NCBI GenBank assembly: GCA_963575745.1
Contig: CAUYUJ010020720.1
Location: 1-59,955, forward strand
Direction of reading: 5' to 3'
Length of the DNA stretch: 59,955 bases
Source of the DNA: Prorocentrum cordatum
Taxonomy: Eukaryota; Sar; Dinophyceae; Prorocentrales; Prorocentraceae
Shown here: piece by piece, positions 19,569 through 31,160 of the stretch
Layout: each line of letters starts with the position of its first letter
Numbering within the stretch: position 1 is the first letter of the stretch
The notes under the pieces: model-generated
Seen by the model: the letters and a program-made list of their open reading frames with translations, nothing else
Databases searched by the model: none
What the model was told of the DNA's origin: nothing
Made by a program: the position numbers and the translations under genes

Positions 19569-21536
19569 TGTTGAGGTCTCGCTGCTGAAGAATAATTATT
19601 GTTGTTCCCCCCCATCTGATGCACATTGCATTTTCCACGTAAATAAAGTGCCCCTCCCGGCGCTCGCACCCTGTTTTTTTAATCCGGGCAAGTCTTCCTC
19701 CTCGAACTGTGTTGTCGGCCCCCCGGGTACAACAACAACGGCTCCCGCCTGAGACTTCCTCACAACTTAGCCAGGACCCCCGCTCCGCCGGAGATTTTCT
19801 CGCATTTTACGCAGGAATAGCGCTCTCGCATGGGACGTCCTAGCACTTTATGCAAGAATCGCTCGCTCGGCGCTCCGGAGCGCCCTCGCGTTGGAATGTC
19901 CCCGCAATTTACTCAATTGCCGTGCTCCCGACGCTCAGGCACCCAGGAGTCGCGCTCACGCTTAGGACTCCCTCCCAGATTATTTAGGAATCGGGATCTC
20001 GCTGCCCTTCGTGGCCCCGTTGCTGCCCTTCGTGGCCCCTTCGCTGCCCTTCGTGGCCCCCTTGCTGCCCTTCGTGGCCCCATAAATGCATGCCCTTGGT
20101 TGCCCCCGCTCGTTCGCGCCCTTCGTGGCCCCATATGCATGCCCTTCGTGGCCCCGTTGCACCCCTTCGTGGCCCCCTCGCTACCCTTCGTGGTCCCGTT
20201 GCTGCCCTCAATGGCTCCGTCCTTGTCCTCCGCGGCCCAATATACGTATGCCTTTCGTGGCCCCCGCTCGCTCGCGCCCGTCGTGGCCCCATGTGCATGC
20301 CCTTCGTGGCCCCGCTGTCGCCCTTTGTGGCCCCCTCGCTGTCCTACGTGGCCCAGTTGCTACCCTCAGTGGCCCCGTCGTTGCCTTCTGTGGCCCCGCA
20401 TTATCTGCCCTTCGTGGCCCCCGCTTGTTCGCGCTCCTCGTGGCCCCATACGCATTCCCTTCGTTTCCCCGCTGTCGCCCTTTGTGGCCTACTTCGTGCC
20501 CTTCGTGGCCTTGCTGTCGTGCTCTCTCTCTCGCTTTCGCTCGTCGTCGTCGTCGACGTCGTCGTCGTCGCCGTCGTCGTCGTCGACGTCTTCGTCGTTG
20601 TCGTGGTCGGTCCCCTGTCCGTCCCTCTTGGGGTCGGGTTGCCGCCGATCAGCGCTGCCGCTGGCCAGGCCGACGGTCCGCGGCCGCCCCGCCGTTTGCC
20701 AGGACCCGGCCTGCAGGGAAGAAAGGGATACCCCCCAAAAGGGGTACGACCGAAGACGGAGAGGGCGGGTATCGAGGGTTTGGGAAATACGCGTTAACGG
20801 ACAGTCGAGCAGATAAGAGCGAACAGTCTTAAATTGATTGCTGCTGTTGTTGTTGAACTCTCACCACTGAAGAATAATTCTTGTTGATCCCCCCTCCAGT
20901 GCACATTGTCGTTTTTCAATTGAAGTGCCCCTCCCGGCGCTCGCACCCTGTTTCCTCATCAAACTGTGTTTGTTGGCCCCGGTTTGCAACAACAGCGGTT
21001 CCCGCGCGATATTTCCTCACAATGTTTTTCCGAGTCGCGCTCTCGCGAGGGACTTCCTCACTATTTGTTTAGGAGTCGCGTTCTCGCGTGGGACCTCCTC
21101 CAAATTTATTCAGACGCCGCGCCGTCGACATTCAGGAGTCACGCTCTCGCTGTAGATTTCCTCACGATTGATTTGGGAATCGAGCTGTCGCTCGATACTT
21201 CCTTGCGATTCACGCAGGACGCACGCTTCAGCAACCCTCCTGCTCGACCTGTCAGCCTGGGCCCTCCTTCCCGACCCGCCTGGTAGGGTCTACCCGTCCG
21301 ATCTGCCCGTCTGGTTCTGCCGCGTGTTTTCTGCTCCTACCCTGTGCTCCATCTTCCTCCCTCCCCCATGCCCTTCCTTCCATCTGTCCTCTCTTCTCCT
21401 GCTTCACGGGCTGCGCGAAATACACGTTACAGGTAAGAAAGAACGGTCGAGGACGAAGATCGCGCGTATCGATGGTTCGGGATATACGTGTTGAATCGCA
21501 CGCGAGCAGATACGCGGTACCAGTCTTAAAATGAAT

Positions 21537-21556
<20 letters not shown>
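19569..21556 (+). repeat. Tandem duplication of a TTG-bounded unit
   Basis: Unit 1 (about 19569-20850) and unit 2 (about 20850-21556) share their beginnings: CTGAAGAATAATT..TTGTTG, GTGCCCCTCCCGGCGCTCGC and ACAACAACGGCTCCCG-like blocks. They also share repeated pieces such as GGGACTTCCTCAC..AGTCGCG..CTCTCGC. They share ends too: GGTATCGAGGGTTTGGGA and GAGCAGATA..AGTCTTAAA before TTG repeats. Unit 1 carries an extra 21-bp minisatellite and a GTC run. Unit 2 lacks these. Confidence 0.65.
19990..20520 (+). repeat. 21-bp minisatellite
   Basis: Around 20 degenerate copies of a unit containing CCCTTCGTGGCCCCGTTGCTG. The period is seven codons, so long frames on both strands (e.g. AALRGPV repeats) arise from the array and are not evidence of a gene. 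Confidence 0.85.
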
Positions 21557-21724
<168 letters not shown>

Positions 21725-21734
21725 TACAGGCGGG

Positions 21735-23420
21735 GCAAGCCCCCCCGGGGGGGGGGAGGGGGGGAGGGGGGGGGGGAACAACACAACACAACACAACGCA
21801 CCCCTACAGGATGATCCTGTGGGTTCCGTACAGGGTTCCATAGGATTCCCACACGACCCTGACAGGGTTCCATAGGACGTCCATAAAACCCCTACAGAGT
21901 TTTTTGGGACTCCCATTGGGCGGACGAGGAGCCGATGAGGATGATGAGGACCATGATGATCCCTACAGGGATCCTGTAGGGTCCCTGTAGGGATCCATAG
22001 TGATCCTCTAGTGCCCCTGTAGGGATCTAGAGGGATCCCATAGGGCCCCTCTATTTACAAAAAACTATCCCGTAGGGTCCCTGTAGAGGTCTAGAGGCAT
22101 CCTATTGGGTCCCTGTAGAGATCCGGAGGGATCCCTATAGGGTCCTTATAGGGATCTACAGCGACCCCATAATGTCCCTGAAGGGGCCCACAGGGATCAC
22201 ATAGGGTCCCTGTAGGGATTCAGAGGGACCCCATGGGGACCTTGTAGGGAGCCCCAAGGATCCCATAGGGTCCTTATAGGGATCTACAGCGATCACACAA
22301 GATCCCTGTAGGGATCCAGAGATCCCATAGGGTCCCTGTATGGGCCCACAGGGACCCATAGGCATCCTATAGGGCCCCTGTAGGGATCGATAGGGATCCT
22401 CTCGTATCCCTGCAGGGATCCATGGGGATCCTCTAGGATGCAGGGATCCATCAGGATCCTCTCGTATCCCTGTAAGGATCCATAGGGATCCTCTGGGATC
22501 CTTGTAGGGGTCCATCGGGATCCTTTAGGATCCCTGTAGGGGTCCACAGGGATCCTCTAGGATGCTTGTAGGGATCCATTGGGATCCTCCGTAGGATCCC
22601 TGTAGGGGTCCACAGGGATCCTCCAGGATCCTTGTAGGGATCCACAGGGATCCTCTAGGATCCCTGTAGGGATCCATAGGGATCCCCTTGGATCCCTGTA
22701 GGGATCCATTGGGATCCTCCAGGATCCCTGTAGGGGTCCACAGGGATCCTCCAGGATCCCAATAGGGATCCATTGGGATCCTCCAGGATCCCTGTAGGGA
22801 TCCATTGGGATCCTCCAGGATTCTTGAAGGGATCCATACACAGATCCTCTAGGATTCTTGTAGGGATCCATACAGATCCTCTAGGATGCTTGTAGGGATC
22901 CACAGGGATCCTCTAGGATGCTTGTAGGGATCCACAGGGATCCTCTAGGATGCTAATCCACAGGGATCCTCTAGGATGCTTGTAGGGATCCACAGGGATC
23001 CTCCTTGTAGGGGGATCCAGAGGGATTCTATAGGGTCCCTGGAGGGATCCACAGGGATTCTAGAGGGTCCCTACAGGGATCCACAGGGATTCTATAGAGT
23101 CCCTGGAGGGATCCACAGGGATTCTATAGAGTCCCTGGAGGGATCCACAGGGATTCTATAGAGTCCCTGGAGGGATCCACAGGATTCTATAGAGTCCCTG
23201 GAGGGATCCACAGGGATTCTATAGAGTCCCTGGAGGGATCCACAGGGATTCTATAGAGTCCCTGGAGGGATCCAAAGACTCCTAGAGGGTCCCGAACGGA
23301 TTCCGATGGGAATCCGTAGGGAGCTTGTAGGATTCATACAGAATTCATACAGAATTCATACAGAATTCGTTGTGTTGTGTTGTGTTGTTCCCCCCCCCCC
23401 CCTCCGACTCACCGGGGGGG
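21735..23420. mobile_element. Element with inverted arms enclosing a 32-bp minisatellite
   Basis: A G-rich run followed by AACAACACAACACAACACAA at about 21765-21798 is matched by its exact reverse complement at 23368-23402. Both arms also carry a CCGGGGGGG block at the outer side. Between them lies the 32-bp array (21955-23340). No open frame of recognisable protein occurs, so if mobile it is non-autonomous. Confidence 0.55.
21955..23340 (+). repeat. 32-bp palindromic minisatellite
   Basis: About 40 copies of a 32-bp unit such as AGGATCCCTGTAGGGATCCA followed by TAGGGATCCTCT. The section 23035-23265 uses the variant GGGATTCTATAGAGTCCCTG. Each unit contains several GGATCC palindromes and can fold back on itself. 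Confidence 0.9.
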
Positions 23421-23516
23421 CGGGACCTGCCTCCTCCACTGTGGCGGACGCGGGAAGTGAAGCCCCGGACCCCGGGGGGACCATGCCGGCCTGTACCTTG
23501 TTGTTGTTCGTCGTCC

Positions 23517-23748
23517 CACCCGCGACCCACCCCGCGACCCACCCCGCGACCCACCCCGCGACCCACCCGCGACCCACCCCGCGACCCACCCCGCGACCCA
23601 ACCCGCGACCCACCCGCGACCCACCCCGCGACCCACCCGCGACCTACCCCGCGACCCACCCGCGACCCACCAGCGACCCCTCGACCCACCCCGCGACCCA
23701 CCCCGCGACCCACCCCGCGACCCACCCCGCGACCCACCCCGCGATCCC
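23517..23748 (+). repeat. 12/13-bp minisatellite (CGCGACCCACC)
   Basis: About 18 copies of CCCGCGACCCAC or CCGCGACCCAC. Open frames on both strands (PRPTPRPT or GVGRGVGR) are repeat by-products. Confidence 0.9.
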
Positions 23749-23991
23749 AAGGCAGCCCAAGGCAGCCCAAGCAAGCACCAAAGGGACCCTCAGGAAGGCC
23801 CGCAAATGCAAAGCAGTAGTCATTGATTGTCGCACTGTTTTTTTTACGCTTTTGTATGTCGCACCGAAGCCTTAACACCAGCAGGGCTCCAAGACACTGA
23901 GCGAGCGACCTCGCGCCCTCGCAAAATGAACTCGCTTTCCGCCCCCGTGCCAAGCAGGTTAAGTGGCCTTCGGCCCATCCCGCCCCCGCGC

Positions 23992-24034
23992 CCTGGTTGT
24001 GTGTATTCATATTTGTGTGCCTTAGGGCCCCCCC
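23992..24034 (+). mobile_element. Intron-like repeat family A, 3' fragment (copy 3)
   Basis: CTGGTTGTGTGTATTCATAT then TTGTGTGCCTTAGGGCCCCC matches only the right end of the family. The left part is absent. Neighbouring 23749-24210 has no recognised gene. Confidence 0.6.
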
Positions 24035-24214
24035 TCGGCCTGCTCGACTCTGGGCCGCTCGGCCCGCACGGCGATCCCGCCGCGCCCGCGGCAGGCGGCA
24101 CCTCCAAGGCCTCGCCGAGGGCAGGCCGCGCCCGTGCCCCGTTGCGCTGCCTCGGGAGGGCCGGCGGCGGCCGCAGCGGCAGATGCCAAGTGCAGCAGCA
24201 GCAGTCCTCCTCCC

Positions 24215-24470
24215 CCTCCTCGATTATCTTCCTCGTCGTCGTCGTCGTCGTCCTCCTCCTCCTCCTCCTCGCTTATCTTCCTCGTCCTCCTCCTCCTCCT
24301 CCTCGCTTATCTTCCTCGTCGTCCTCCTCCTCCTCCTCGCTTATCTTCCTCCTCCTCCTCATCCTCCTCCTCGCTTATCTTCCTCCTCCTCGTCCTCTTC
24401 CTCCTCGCTTATCTTCCTCCTCCTCTTCCTCCTCCTCCTCCTCTTCCTCTTCCTCTCTCCTCCTCTGAGA
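24215..24470 (+). repeat. TCC-rich array with CGCTTATCTTCCTC units
   Basis: TCC runs of varying length alternate with TCGCTTATCTTCCTCGTC, giving a composite minisatellite of about six units. Confidence 0.9.
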
Positions 24471-24479
24471 GCCCAGCTT

Positions 24480-25530
24480 ACAGGTAGATGAGCTAGGCCC
24501 GAGCACGCAGCCTTGGAGACAAACTCATTTGCCCTCTTCTCGTTTCGTGCTCGTGACCGCCTGCCCTCTTCCTTTCTTCAGAGTGCCCAGACTCTTCCTC
24601 TCTCATCCTCCTCCTCCTCCTTCCTCTTCCTCCTCCTCTTCCTCCTCCTCCGCCTCCTCCTCCCAATCCTCCTCACGATCGCAGCATCGGGATCAGAGCA
24701 GAAGTGGCGGAGCGTCACTGGCAGGATACGCGACAGAAGCAGGAGCCCATGTTGCTGAAGCGGTGGAGCGGAGGAAGAACAATGTCAGCAGTGAGTGCAG
24801 GCAGTGGCGGCACCGAGGAAGAGGAAGCGCAGATCGGCGCAGAGGCCCCGCGGGCTGTGCCGAGACCAGACCGGAAGTCCGACCGAGCGCGCACGCAGGA
24901 ATCCCGAGCAAGACTGCGCGGGCATGCCAGCCGACTCTCTTCAGGATGCGGTTTGTTCTTCCATACAGAAGACGCTGGGCACGAAAGGGGCTCGATGTTC
25001 CTTGGGTCATTCTGTGGCTGTTCCTCTAGCTCTCCCTGTGACGGCTGACGCTTTTGGGGCCAAGCAAGGGGCCCCGTGCCCTAGTTGCCGTTCCTTGTCT
25101 CAGCGGCCCGACTGTCTGCTTCATAGCCTCCCAAACGAGCGCCGCGAAAAGCCCCCGGGGGGTCGTCTGCGCCGACACTGGCGCGCAAGCTGCCCGCGTA
25201 GGGTCGCGCGCACGCGCCCTCGTCTCCGATGAGGCATGCCGCACCGGCGGCCCGCGCAAGTCACCGCGTGAGGTCGCTGCGCCATCGTGCGCAAGACCAG
25301 AGGCCTAGAGTTTGACACCAACGCCAGTATCGGCGGTGTGCCTCCACCGAGGGGAGAAGATCCCGATCTCGGTGGTGGTGGTAAGATTCTGGCTTCAAGG
25401 TGACCGAAATAATACCACCAACACCGAAATCTAGGAGCATCATCCCCTTGTGGAGGCAGCCCCCTGTGTTGGTGTTGGTGCCCATTTCCAGGCCTCCAAT
25501 CAGACCCGCTTGTGATCGTCGCTCAAACGA
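24480..25530. other. No gene recognised
   Basis: Contains another TCC run (24600-24665). The remainder, 24690-25530, is non-repetitive and moderately GC-rich with several overlapping frames of 80-145 codons, none with a motif I recognise. Confidence 0.4.
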
Positions 25531-25706
25531 GGTCCGCGCAGGTGGGGTCGGAGGATCGCGCCGCATCGCCGGTGCGGCTCGATGTGGCGCCCGGTTTTCT
25601 TCGAGCCGACGTCGCCGATGCATCGCCGAAGTCGCCGGTGCATCGCCGATGCACCAGCGATGCACCGGCGATGCGGCACGATCCTCCGGCCCCATCTACT
25701 CGGACC
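25531..25706. mobile_element. Inverted-repeat element with GATGCACCGGCGATG core
   Basis: Left arm 25531-25576 (GGTCCGCGCAGGTGGGGTCG, GAGGATCGCGCCGCATCGCC) is the inverse of 25662-25706 with few changes. The loop contains repeated GCATCGCCGATGCACC palindromic units. Weaker inverted similarity may extend outward to about 25495 and 25740. Confidence 0.55.
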
Positions 25707-25875
25707 GGGCCCATTTGGGAGACAGCTTCTGCCGCTCGTGGGGCGGGAGGTATGCCACTGTTCTTCACATGCCATCAGGCCGCATGTGGTCGCAACCTAC
25801 AGGCGTCGTGAGGTCGGGGCTCAAGTTTCGGTAAGGCACCCGGATCACTACATCAGGAGCGTTCGTTGAGGAGTG

Positions 25876-25937
25876 TGCCCAGGAGGCGTCAGACCCTGGA
25901 GGATTCCTTAACCGATGTGAGGGCGGCGGTGATATCT
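25876..25937 (+). repeat. Repeat also found at 35009-35065, interrupted by family A
   Basis: GTGCCCAGGAGGCGTCAGAC, CCTGGAGGATTCCTTA, GATG..GAGGGCGGCGGTGA matches 35009-35065. Homology stops at GATATCT, just before the CAG|GAGGGG border of the next element. Confidence 0.7.
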
Positions 25938-25940
25938 CAG

Positions 25941-26106
25941 GAGGGGAAAAATCACACGGACACCAAGAATCGTCGATCCCCAGGAAAGTATGGGAAACTA
26001 TGGGAAGTGCGGGGGAAGACCAAAGCCCAGAAAGTATGTGGAAATATGGGGAATCCTGGGATGTGTGTATTTATCTGTGTGTGTGTGTGTGTCCCTGAGC
26101 CCCTTC
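25941..26106 (+). mobile_element. Intron-like repeat family A, copy 4
   Basis: CTCAG|GAGGGGAAAAATCACAC, GATCCCCAGGAAAGTATGGG, AAACTATGGGAAGTGCGGGG, AAATATGGGGAATCCTG, a TGTG run and the end GAGCCCCTTC. It lies directly behind a repeat whose other copy (35009-35065) lacks the element. Confidence 0.85.
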
Positions 26107-27143
26107 TTTATCCATGGCCGAGCCTTCATCGCTGTTCGTTCAGCTTCCAGTCCCCGGACTCTTTCTCCAAAGATTCCTCGTCCAGTGCCCACAGCGTGCC
26201 TGCGCGCCCCGCGCGGCGGCGGAGGCAAGCTGGTCGCGAAGAAGGGCAAGGGCAGCCCAGAGGGCATCTTTGCGGATCGCTCCGCACCCCATCGTCGTCC
26301 CGGCTCTCCTCCCCATCCGCATCATCGCTCCCGACCCCGTGCCTGTCCGTCCCACCCTCTTCTCCCCAGGCCCTCACTGTCCCCTATCCTTTCCCCCCCC
26401 TTCCTCCCCGCAAACTCCCTCTTCGCATCGCTCTTATCTGCTTGTCGTCTCATCTCATCCCCTCCGTCTCCCCCATCCCATCCCCTTCTCGCCGATCTGT
26501 CACCTCTCCCCCTTCCCCCCCTCCCCCTCCCTGCTCCCCGTCTCTGCAATATCATAACAGATAACGAGTCCTCGGTCATGGGCGCTGGGTTGCTGCCTTC
26601 AGACGCTATCCTCCTCCTCCTCCTCCTCCTCCTTCTCCTCCTTCTCCCCATCCCCCAGTTGGCACAGCAATGTTGGCGGTACTGTGGGCTAGCCAGGAAT
26701 ATGGAGCCAGAGGTCTTTCACAGCCTGTGCTCGTCACTCCGCTTTGTACTATTTCCGTGTCTGTGATGGCAGCTGTGCCAGGGCGTCTTTGCCCACGCCA
26801 TGTTTGGCGTTTGGTTCTGCCCTTGTGGCCTGCGACATCTCCTCCTTTTCCTCCTCCTCCTCCTCCTCCTCCTCCTCCTCCTCCTGGTCGTGATTTGCCA
26901 GGGAGGGCCTTCGCGGTGAGGCGAAAGGGCATGGCGGTGCCCTCTCCATTTCGTTTTCCCCTCCACACTTCGGTCAAGGGGCTTCTACTCTGTGCTGTGC
27001 CGGTCGTGCTCCTCCACAGTCCTCTTCTTGATGCGCCTCTTTACTCCTCCTTCTCCTCCTCCTCCTTCTCCTCTTCCTCCTCGGCTCGACTCTGACGGCA
27101 CTGGAATGTAGTCGGAGCTTCAACGGCACCGTAACGGGTACTT
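26107..27143. other. Pyrimidine-rich DNA without recognised gene
   Basis: CT-rich throughout 26280-26550, with TCC runs at 26609-26650, 26848-26884 and 27045-27085. Open frames are Ser/Pro-rich or their complements and I assign none. Confidence 0.4.
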
Positions 27144-27266
27144 ACTAACGGGTACTTTGAATTTTTGCCGAAAGTTGCCACTTTAGGGCCTTTTTCTTGC
27201 ATTGCAGCTTTGCCCACATCGGGAAGCGCTGGGTTCGCTGGGTCACTGGCCAAAGTACCCGTTAGT
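27144..27266. mobile_element. 123-bp MITE-like element
   Basis: Perfect 16-bp inverted ends: ACTAACGGGTACTTTG at 27144-27159 and its complement at 27251-27266. The core is more AT-rich than the flanks. AACGGGTACTT also stands as a direct repeat just left of the element. Confidence 0.65.
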
Positions 27267-27302
27267 GGAGTCCCCGTTTGAGGGGCGCTGAGAGCTGCCT
27301 TC

Positions 27303-27525
27303 CACTCCTCCTTCTCCTCCTCCTCCTCCTGTGTTTTTTCATGTCTGTCGCAAACAAAAGGCGTAGTTTGAAACCTCGCCGTCCCAGGCAGCAGGTTTCG
27401 AAGCCCACCTGAGGCTCCTGCGTGCTGCCAAGTTGGCCATCAGTGCTAGCGCCTGATGTCACGGAGCCTCCTCCTCCTCCTCCTCCTCCTCCTCCTCCTC
27501 CTCCTCCTCCTCCTCCTCCCTCTTC
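27303..27525 (+). repeat. TCC tracts
   Basis: Runs at 27305-27330 and 27466-27525 separated by about 130 bp of ordinary sequence. Confidence 0.9.
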
Positions 27526-28613
27526 TCCTCCCGCCGCTGCTGCCACTGCCGCCTGCTAGGCCGCCTCCTTTGCAGGCAGCGGCCACAGCAGCAGCTCGTG
27601 CAGCAGCTCGTCGCCCCCTCCTGCTGCGGCGCCGTCGAGGCCACGAGCCCGACCTCCGGCGCCGCCTGCGGACCCACATGGCCCGCGAGGGCTCCGGCCG
27701 TTCAGCGGTCGTCTTCCCCCTTTCCTTGCGGGGGCCCCCGGACAGGGTGGTGACCACACCCCGGTGGGGATTCGGGGTCGCCGCATGGTCTTGGGACGTG
27801 AGTTCTCGGGTGACAGGGGCCTCCAGGGTCCCAAGACCGTGTGGTGACGGACCGTGCGGTGAGGTCTCTTGGGGTTCCGAGGGCACGGTCTGTCACCGCA
27901 CGGTTTTTGGATCCCCGACCAGTTTTCGCTACCAGTTTTTGTTGCCCATGCTTTGTGCACTCGTTGTTCCTCTTGCGCCTCGCCTGTGTGTGGCGTCCTT
28001 GTTCTTTCACGCATCTGCTTCCACACGCTCGTGGGAAATATAGAGTCTGTCGTTGCATCTTGGGAACAATTCCGATGCAGGTTGTGTCGCGCGTGGCGTG
28101 TGTGTGTGTGTGTGTGCATGTCTTGGTAATGTGCATCGCCTGGGTGCGGTGCTCTTTGACCTTCCTTCCGATTATGCTGAGCTTTCGTTCTAGAGGAGTG
28201 TTGCTGGCCCTGGCGATCACCCTGCGTCGTGTGGAGGCTCGGCTGTTTACGTCCGCGGTGCGGCGGCTGCTGTTCCTGAGCGTGCGGGTGTTCACGATTT
28301 GGACCTTTCTGCGGGTGCATCGGTTGGGGGTGATGCTCGAGCCAGGGCGCCTGGCGGTCGCTTCCTTCCTCGGGCTGCTCCGCCTCCAGCTCGAGCCCCC
28401 TGCTGCTCGAGCTCGGGCAGCAGGGGGGGCCCATCAGTGGCTCTTCCGCCTGGCTGTGCTGCTCGAGCCGGGGCGCGTGGCCTTCGCTCCCTCCCCGCCG
28501 CGTGCGCCTCCTGCGCGTTGGGTCCCGGGGGCCGCCCCCGCGCTCCTGCCCGACAGGTCTGCGCTCGTGCGCGCGTGGGCGGTGGGCCTGGGCATTGATC
28601 CGCCCCAAGAGAA
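27526..28613. other. No gene recognised; short hairpin at 27837-27903
   Basis: CCGTGTGGTGACGGACCGTG at 27837-27856 pairs with 27884-27903 (18 of 20), giving a hairpin with a 27-base loop. The remainder is Leu/Arg/Ala-coding in all frames with no recognisable domain. Confidence 0.4.
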
Positions 28614-28614
28614 T

Positions 28615-28756
<142 letters not shown>

Positions 28757-29372
28757 AGGCACCCTCCAAGGGATTGTTCCTGGGCCTCCGGGAGGGTGGC
28801 GGCGTAGAAGTCACCGCGGGGAGCCAGCGACGTGATACACCGCCGCCCTCCCTGAGGGTGCATGGCAAAGTTCGTCGGAGGGCGTCCGTGTACGTGTGTT
28901 TTCGTGGCGTGTTTTAGCGCACCGTGGATCTGCGGCTGCTTGGGTGCCCCCCGGGGCGCTTCGTCGGCGGCCAGCGGGTCGAGCGCTTCGGCATGGTCGT
29001 CGCACCTGGTGGCGCAGCAGCTGCGAGCGCGGAAGGGCGGCGCCGGGCGGGCAAGGCGTCTATCGAGAATTCGTCCGAGGTTTAGTGCGCAATGGATGGG
29101 GGATGCGGCCGAGGCTTATGCTTATGCGGCCAAGAACATCACCGAGGAGCAGGCTCAAGCAGAGTCATGATGCGGCCATGTTAGCCTCCCAACGCGACAT
29201 CGGTTCTTGGGCGCCAGGCCTCGGTCCCCGAGCCTCGGTTGGCGGCCTCGTGTTCACGTCAGCGTGCGGCTGCTGTTCTTTCTCCTTCCTCCGCTGCTCC
29301 TGTTCCCCCTCACGCTTTCCGTTCGTTTTGCTGCTGCCCTCTCCTTCTCATCCACTCCCATCCTTTGGTTCC
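28757..29372. other. No gene recognised
   Basis: A frame from ATG 28862 (102 codons, ending ...MGDAAEAYAYAAKNITEEQA) has some non-repetitive composition at its C-terminal end but matches nothing I know. Confidence 0.3.
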
Positions 29373-29472
29373 TCCCTCCTCCTCCCCCTCCTCCTCCTCC
29401 TCCTCCTCCTCCTCCTCCTCCTCCTCCTCCTCCTCCTCCTCCTCCTCCTCCTCCTCCTCCTCCTCCTCCTCC
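29373..29472 (+). repeat. (TCC)n microsatellite
   Basis: About 33 nearly perfect TCC/CTC units. Confidence 0.97.
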
Positions 29473-30699
29473 CCCTTCTCCCTCGACCCTCCCCTTCTCC
29501 ATCCTCCTCCTGCCCCTGTTTCTCGTTTTCCTCGTCCTCATAGTTCTGCATATTCCAACCAAGTGGTTCTTTGTTGTTCCTATCTCTACAGCTCGTTGCC
29601 ATCGAGCAAGGGGGCCCTTGTCCATTCCCCTTGTCATCCACCCGCTTGGGCTCTTCTCGGTCTCGACTCATTCCTTGCCTTCTCTGCACAGCGTTCTCTT
29701 ATCTCCATCAGGTTCCGGCACTTCGATCACCAGTCACACCATCTGATCCCAGTCCTGTTATCTACGGGCTCACAGTACCTCCCCGACTCTGGCACCTAGA
29801 TCTGCCTCCCAGCCTCGCCATTAGCCTCCCAGTGCCGCTCTCTGTCACCCTCCATTTCGTCGTCCTCGTCGTCCTCATTATTTTCCTTCTCTTTCTCACC
29901 CTCCTCTCTCCCCCTGCCCCTCCCCATGACTCTCCTCATCGGTCCTCCCTGTATCCTCCGCCCTCCCCCTCCTCTTGCTCCGCTTGCCCAGCCGGGTTGT
30001 CTCAACGCGGATCGCCTAGCACAAAGCTAGTGGCGTCCAGTACTCCTTCCTTGTCCATCTCTTCTCCCTCCCCCTTTGTTCCCCAATCAGTGCTTGCACT
30101 GAAGGGGTCCTAGCGGAAGTTGAAAGATTTGGCGAAAGTTTCCCGCCGATTTTGGTAGCAGGCTGGGTTCCCGGGTTCCCAGTTCCGGGTTGTCGGGTTC
30201 CTGGTTATTGGTTCCGGGCCGAGGTCGGTGGGTTCTGGGTTCCCAGGCTCCCGGGTTCCCGGTCGATCTGCTCAGCGAAAACCATCCACTGATTGGGGTT
30301 CTTCTCTGGTGTAATTTCTATTTTTCCGTCCCCCAGAACCTTTTCGAACCTCCAGCATACATTTGTAGTGCCCGGTATCTCGTCGTAAGCACCAGAGAGC
30401 GCATGATCAAACCTCTTGTGCAGCTTGCCCATACTCCTCCTTATTCTTCCTCCTCGCTCTCATCCTTTCGCATTCCCCGGGATTGCCTTCTTCAGGGCCT
30501 TCGTACGAAATGAATCCTTCTTCTCTCTCCGTCATCCTCGTCCCCCCCCCCTGGCAAGTTTCTCCAAGCCGTGTAGCACGGTCTCCCGAAGAAGGGGCGG
30601 GAGGAGGAGGAATGTCGACACGAAGAGTGGAATGAGGATGAGGAGGATGATGAACGAGCCAGCAGGAGGGAGGTAAGGGAAGTATGAGGAGGGAGGAGT
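29473..30699. other. Pyrimidine-rich and GGGTTCCCGG-repeat DNA
   Basis: 29480-30090 is CT-rich. 30160-30265 holds irregular GGGTTCCCGG/GGTTCCGG repeats. 30266-30420 is ordinary sequence without a recognised gene. Confidence 0.4.
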
Positions 30700-31160
30700 G
30701 AGGAGGAGTGAGGAGGATGAGGAGGATGAGGAGGAGGAGGAGGAGGAGGAGGAGGAGGAGGAGGACGAGGAGCAGGACGAGGAGGAGGAGGACGAGGACG
30801 AGCAGGAGGAAGAGAAGGAGGAGGAGGAGGAAGAGGAGGAGGACAGATAAGGAGGGAGGAAACTTGATGGAGCCAACACCATAATCCGAAACAGATCTGG
30901 AACTCCTGGACGGAGGAACAAACAAACATACGAGGAAGATGAGAGCAGAGGAAAGAGGGCGATGATGCTGAGGAGGGAGGAGGATGAGGAGGCGACAGGG
31001 GGGAGGACGGAGGAAGAAGAGGAATGAGGAGGAGGAAGGGGAGGAGGAGGAGGAGGAGGAGGGGGGGCGGGAGGAGAACGAGGAGGGAGAGGAGGAGGAG
31101 CAGGAGGGAGGAGCGACGGCCACGGCAGGAGAGAGGCAGGAGGACGCAGGAGAAGGAGGA
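30700..31160 (+). repeat. GGA-rich tract
   Basis: Two GGA/GAG-rich blocks (30700-30850 and 30965-31160) separated by about 110 bp of ordinary sequence (AACTTGATGGAGCCAACACC and on). The following 31161-31433 is GC-rich, without recognised gene. Confidence 0.85.

Noticed and set aside
19830-20816. 328-codon open frame and two overlapping long frames
   Set aside because: All are products of the 21-bp minisatellite (ALRGP repeats) and appear on both strands.
22156-22903. Minus-strand frames with MDPYRDPRGS repeats
   Set aside because: The 32-bp period rotates the frame every unit; it arises from the minisatellite, with no start or context for a gene.
23345-24010. 221-codon minus-strand frame rich in GVGRGVGR
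   Set aside because: A by-product of the CGCGACCCACC minisatellite.
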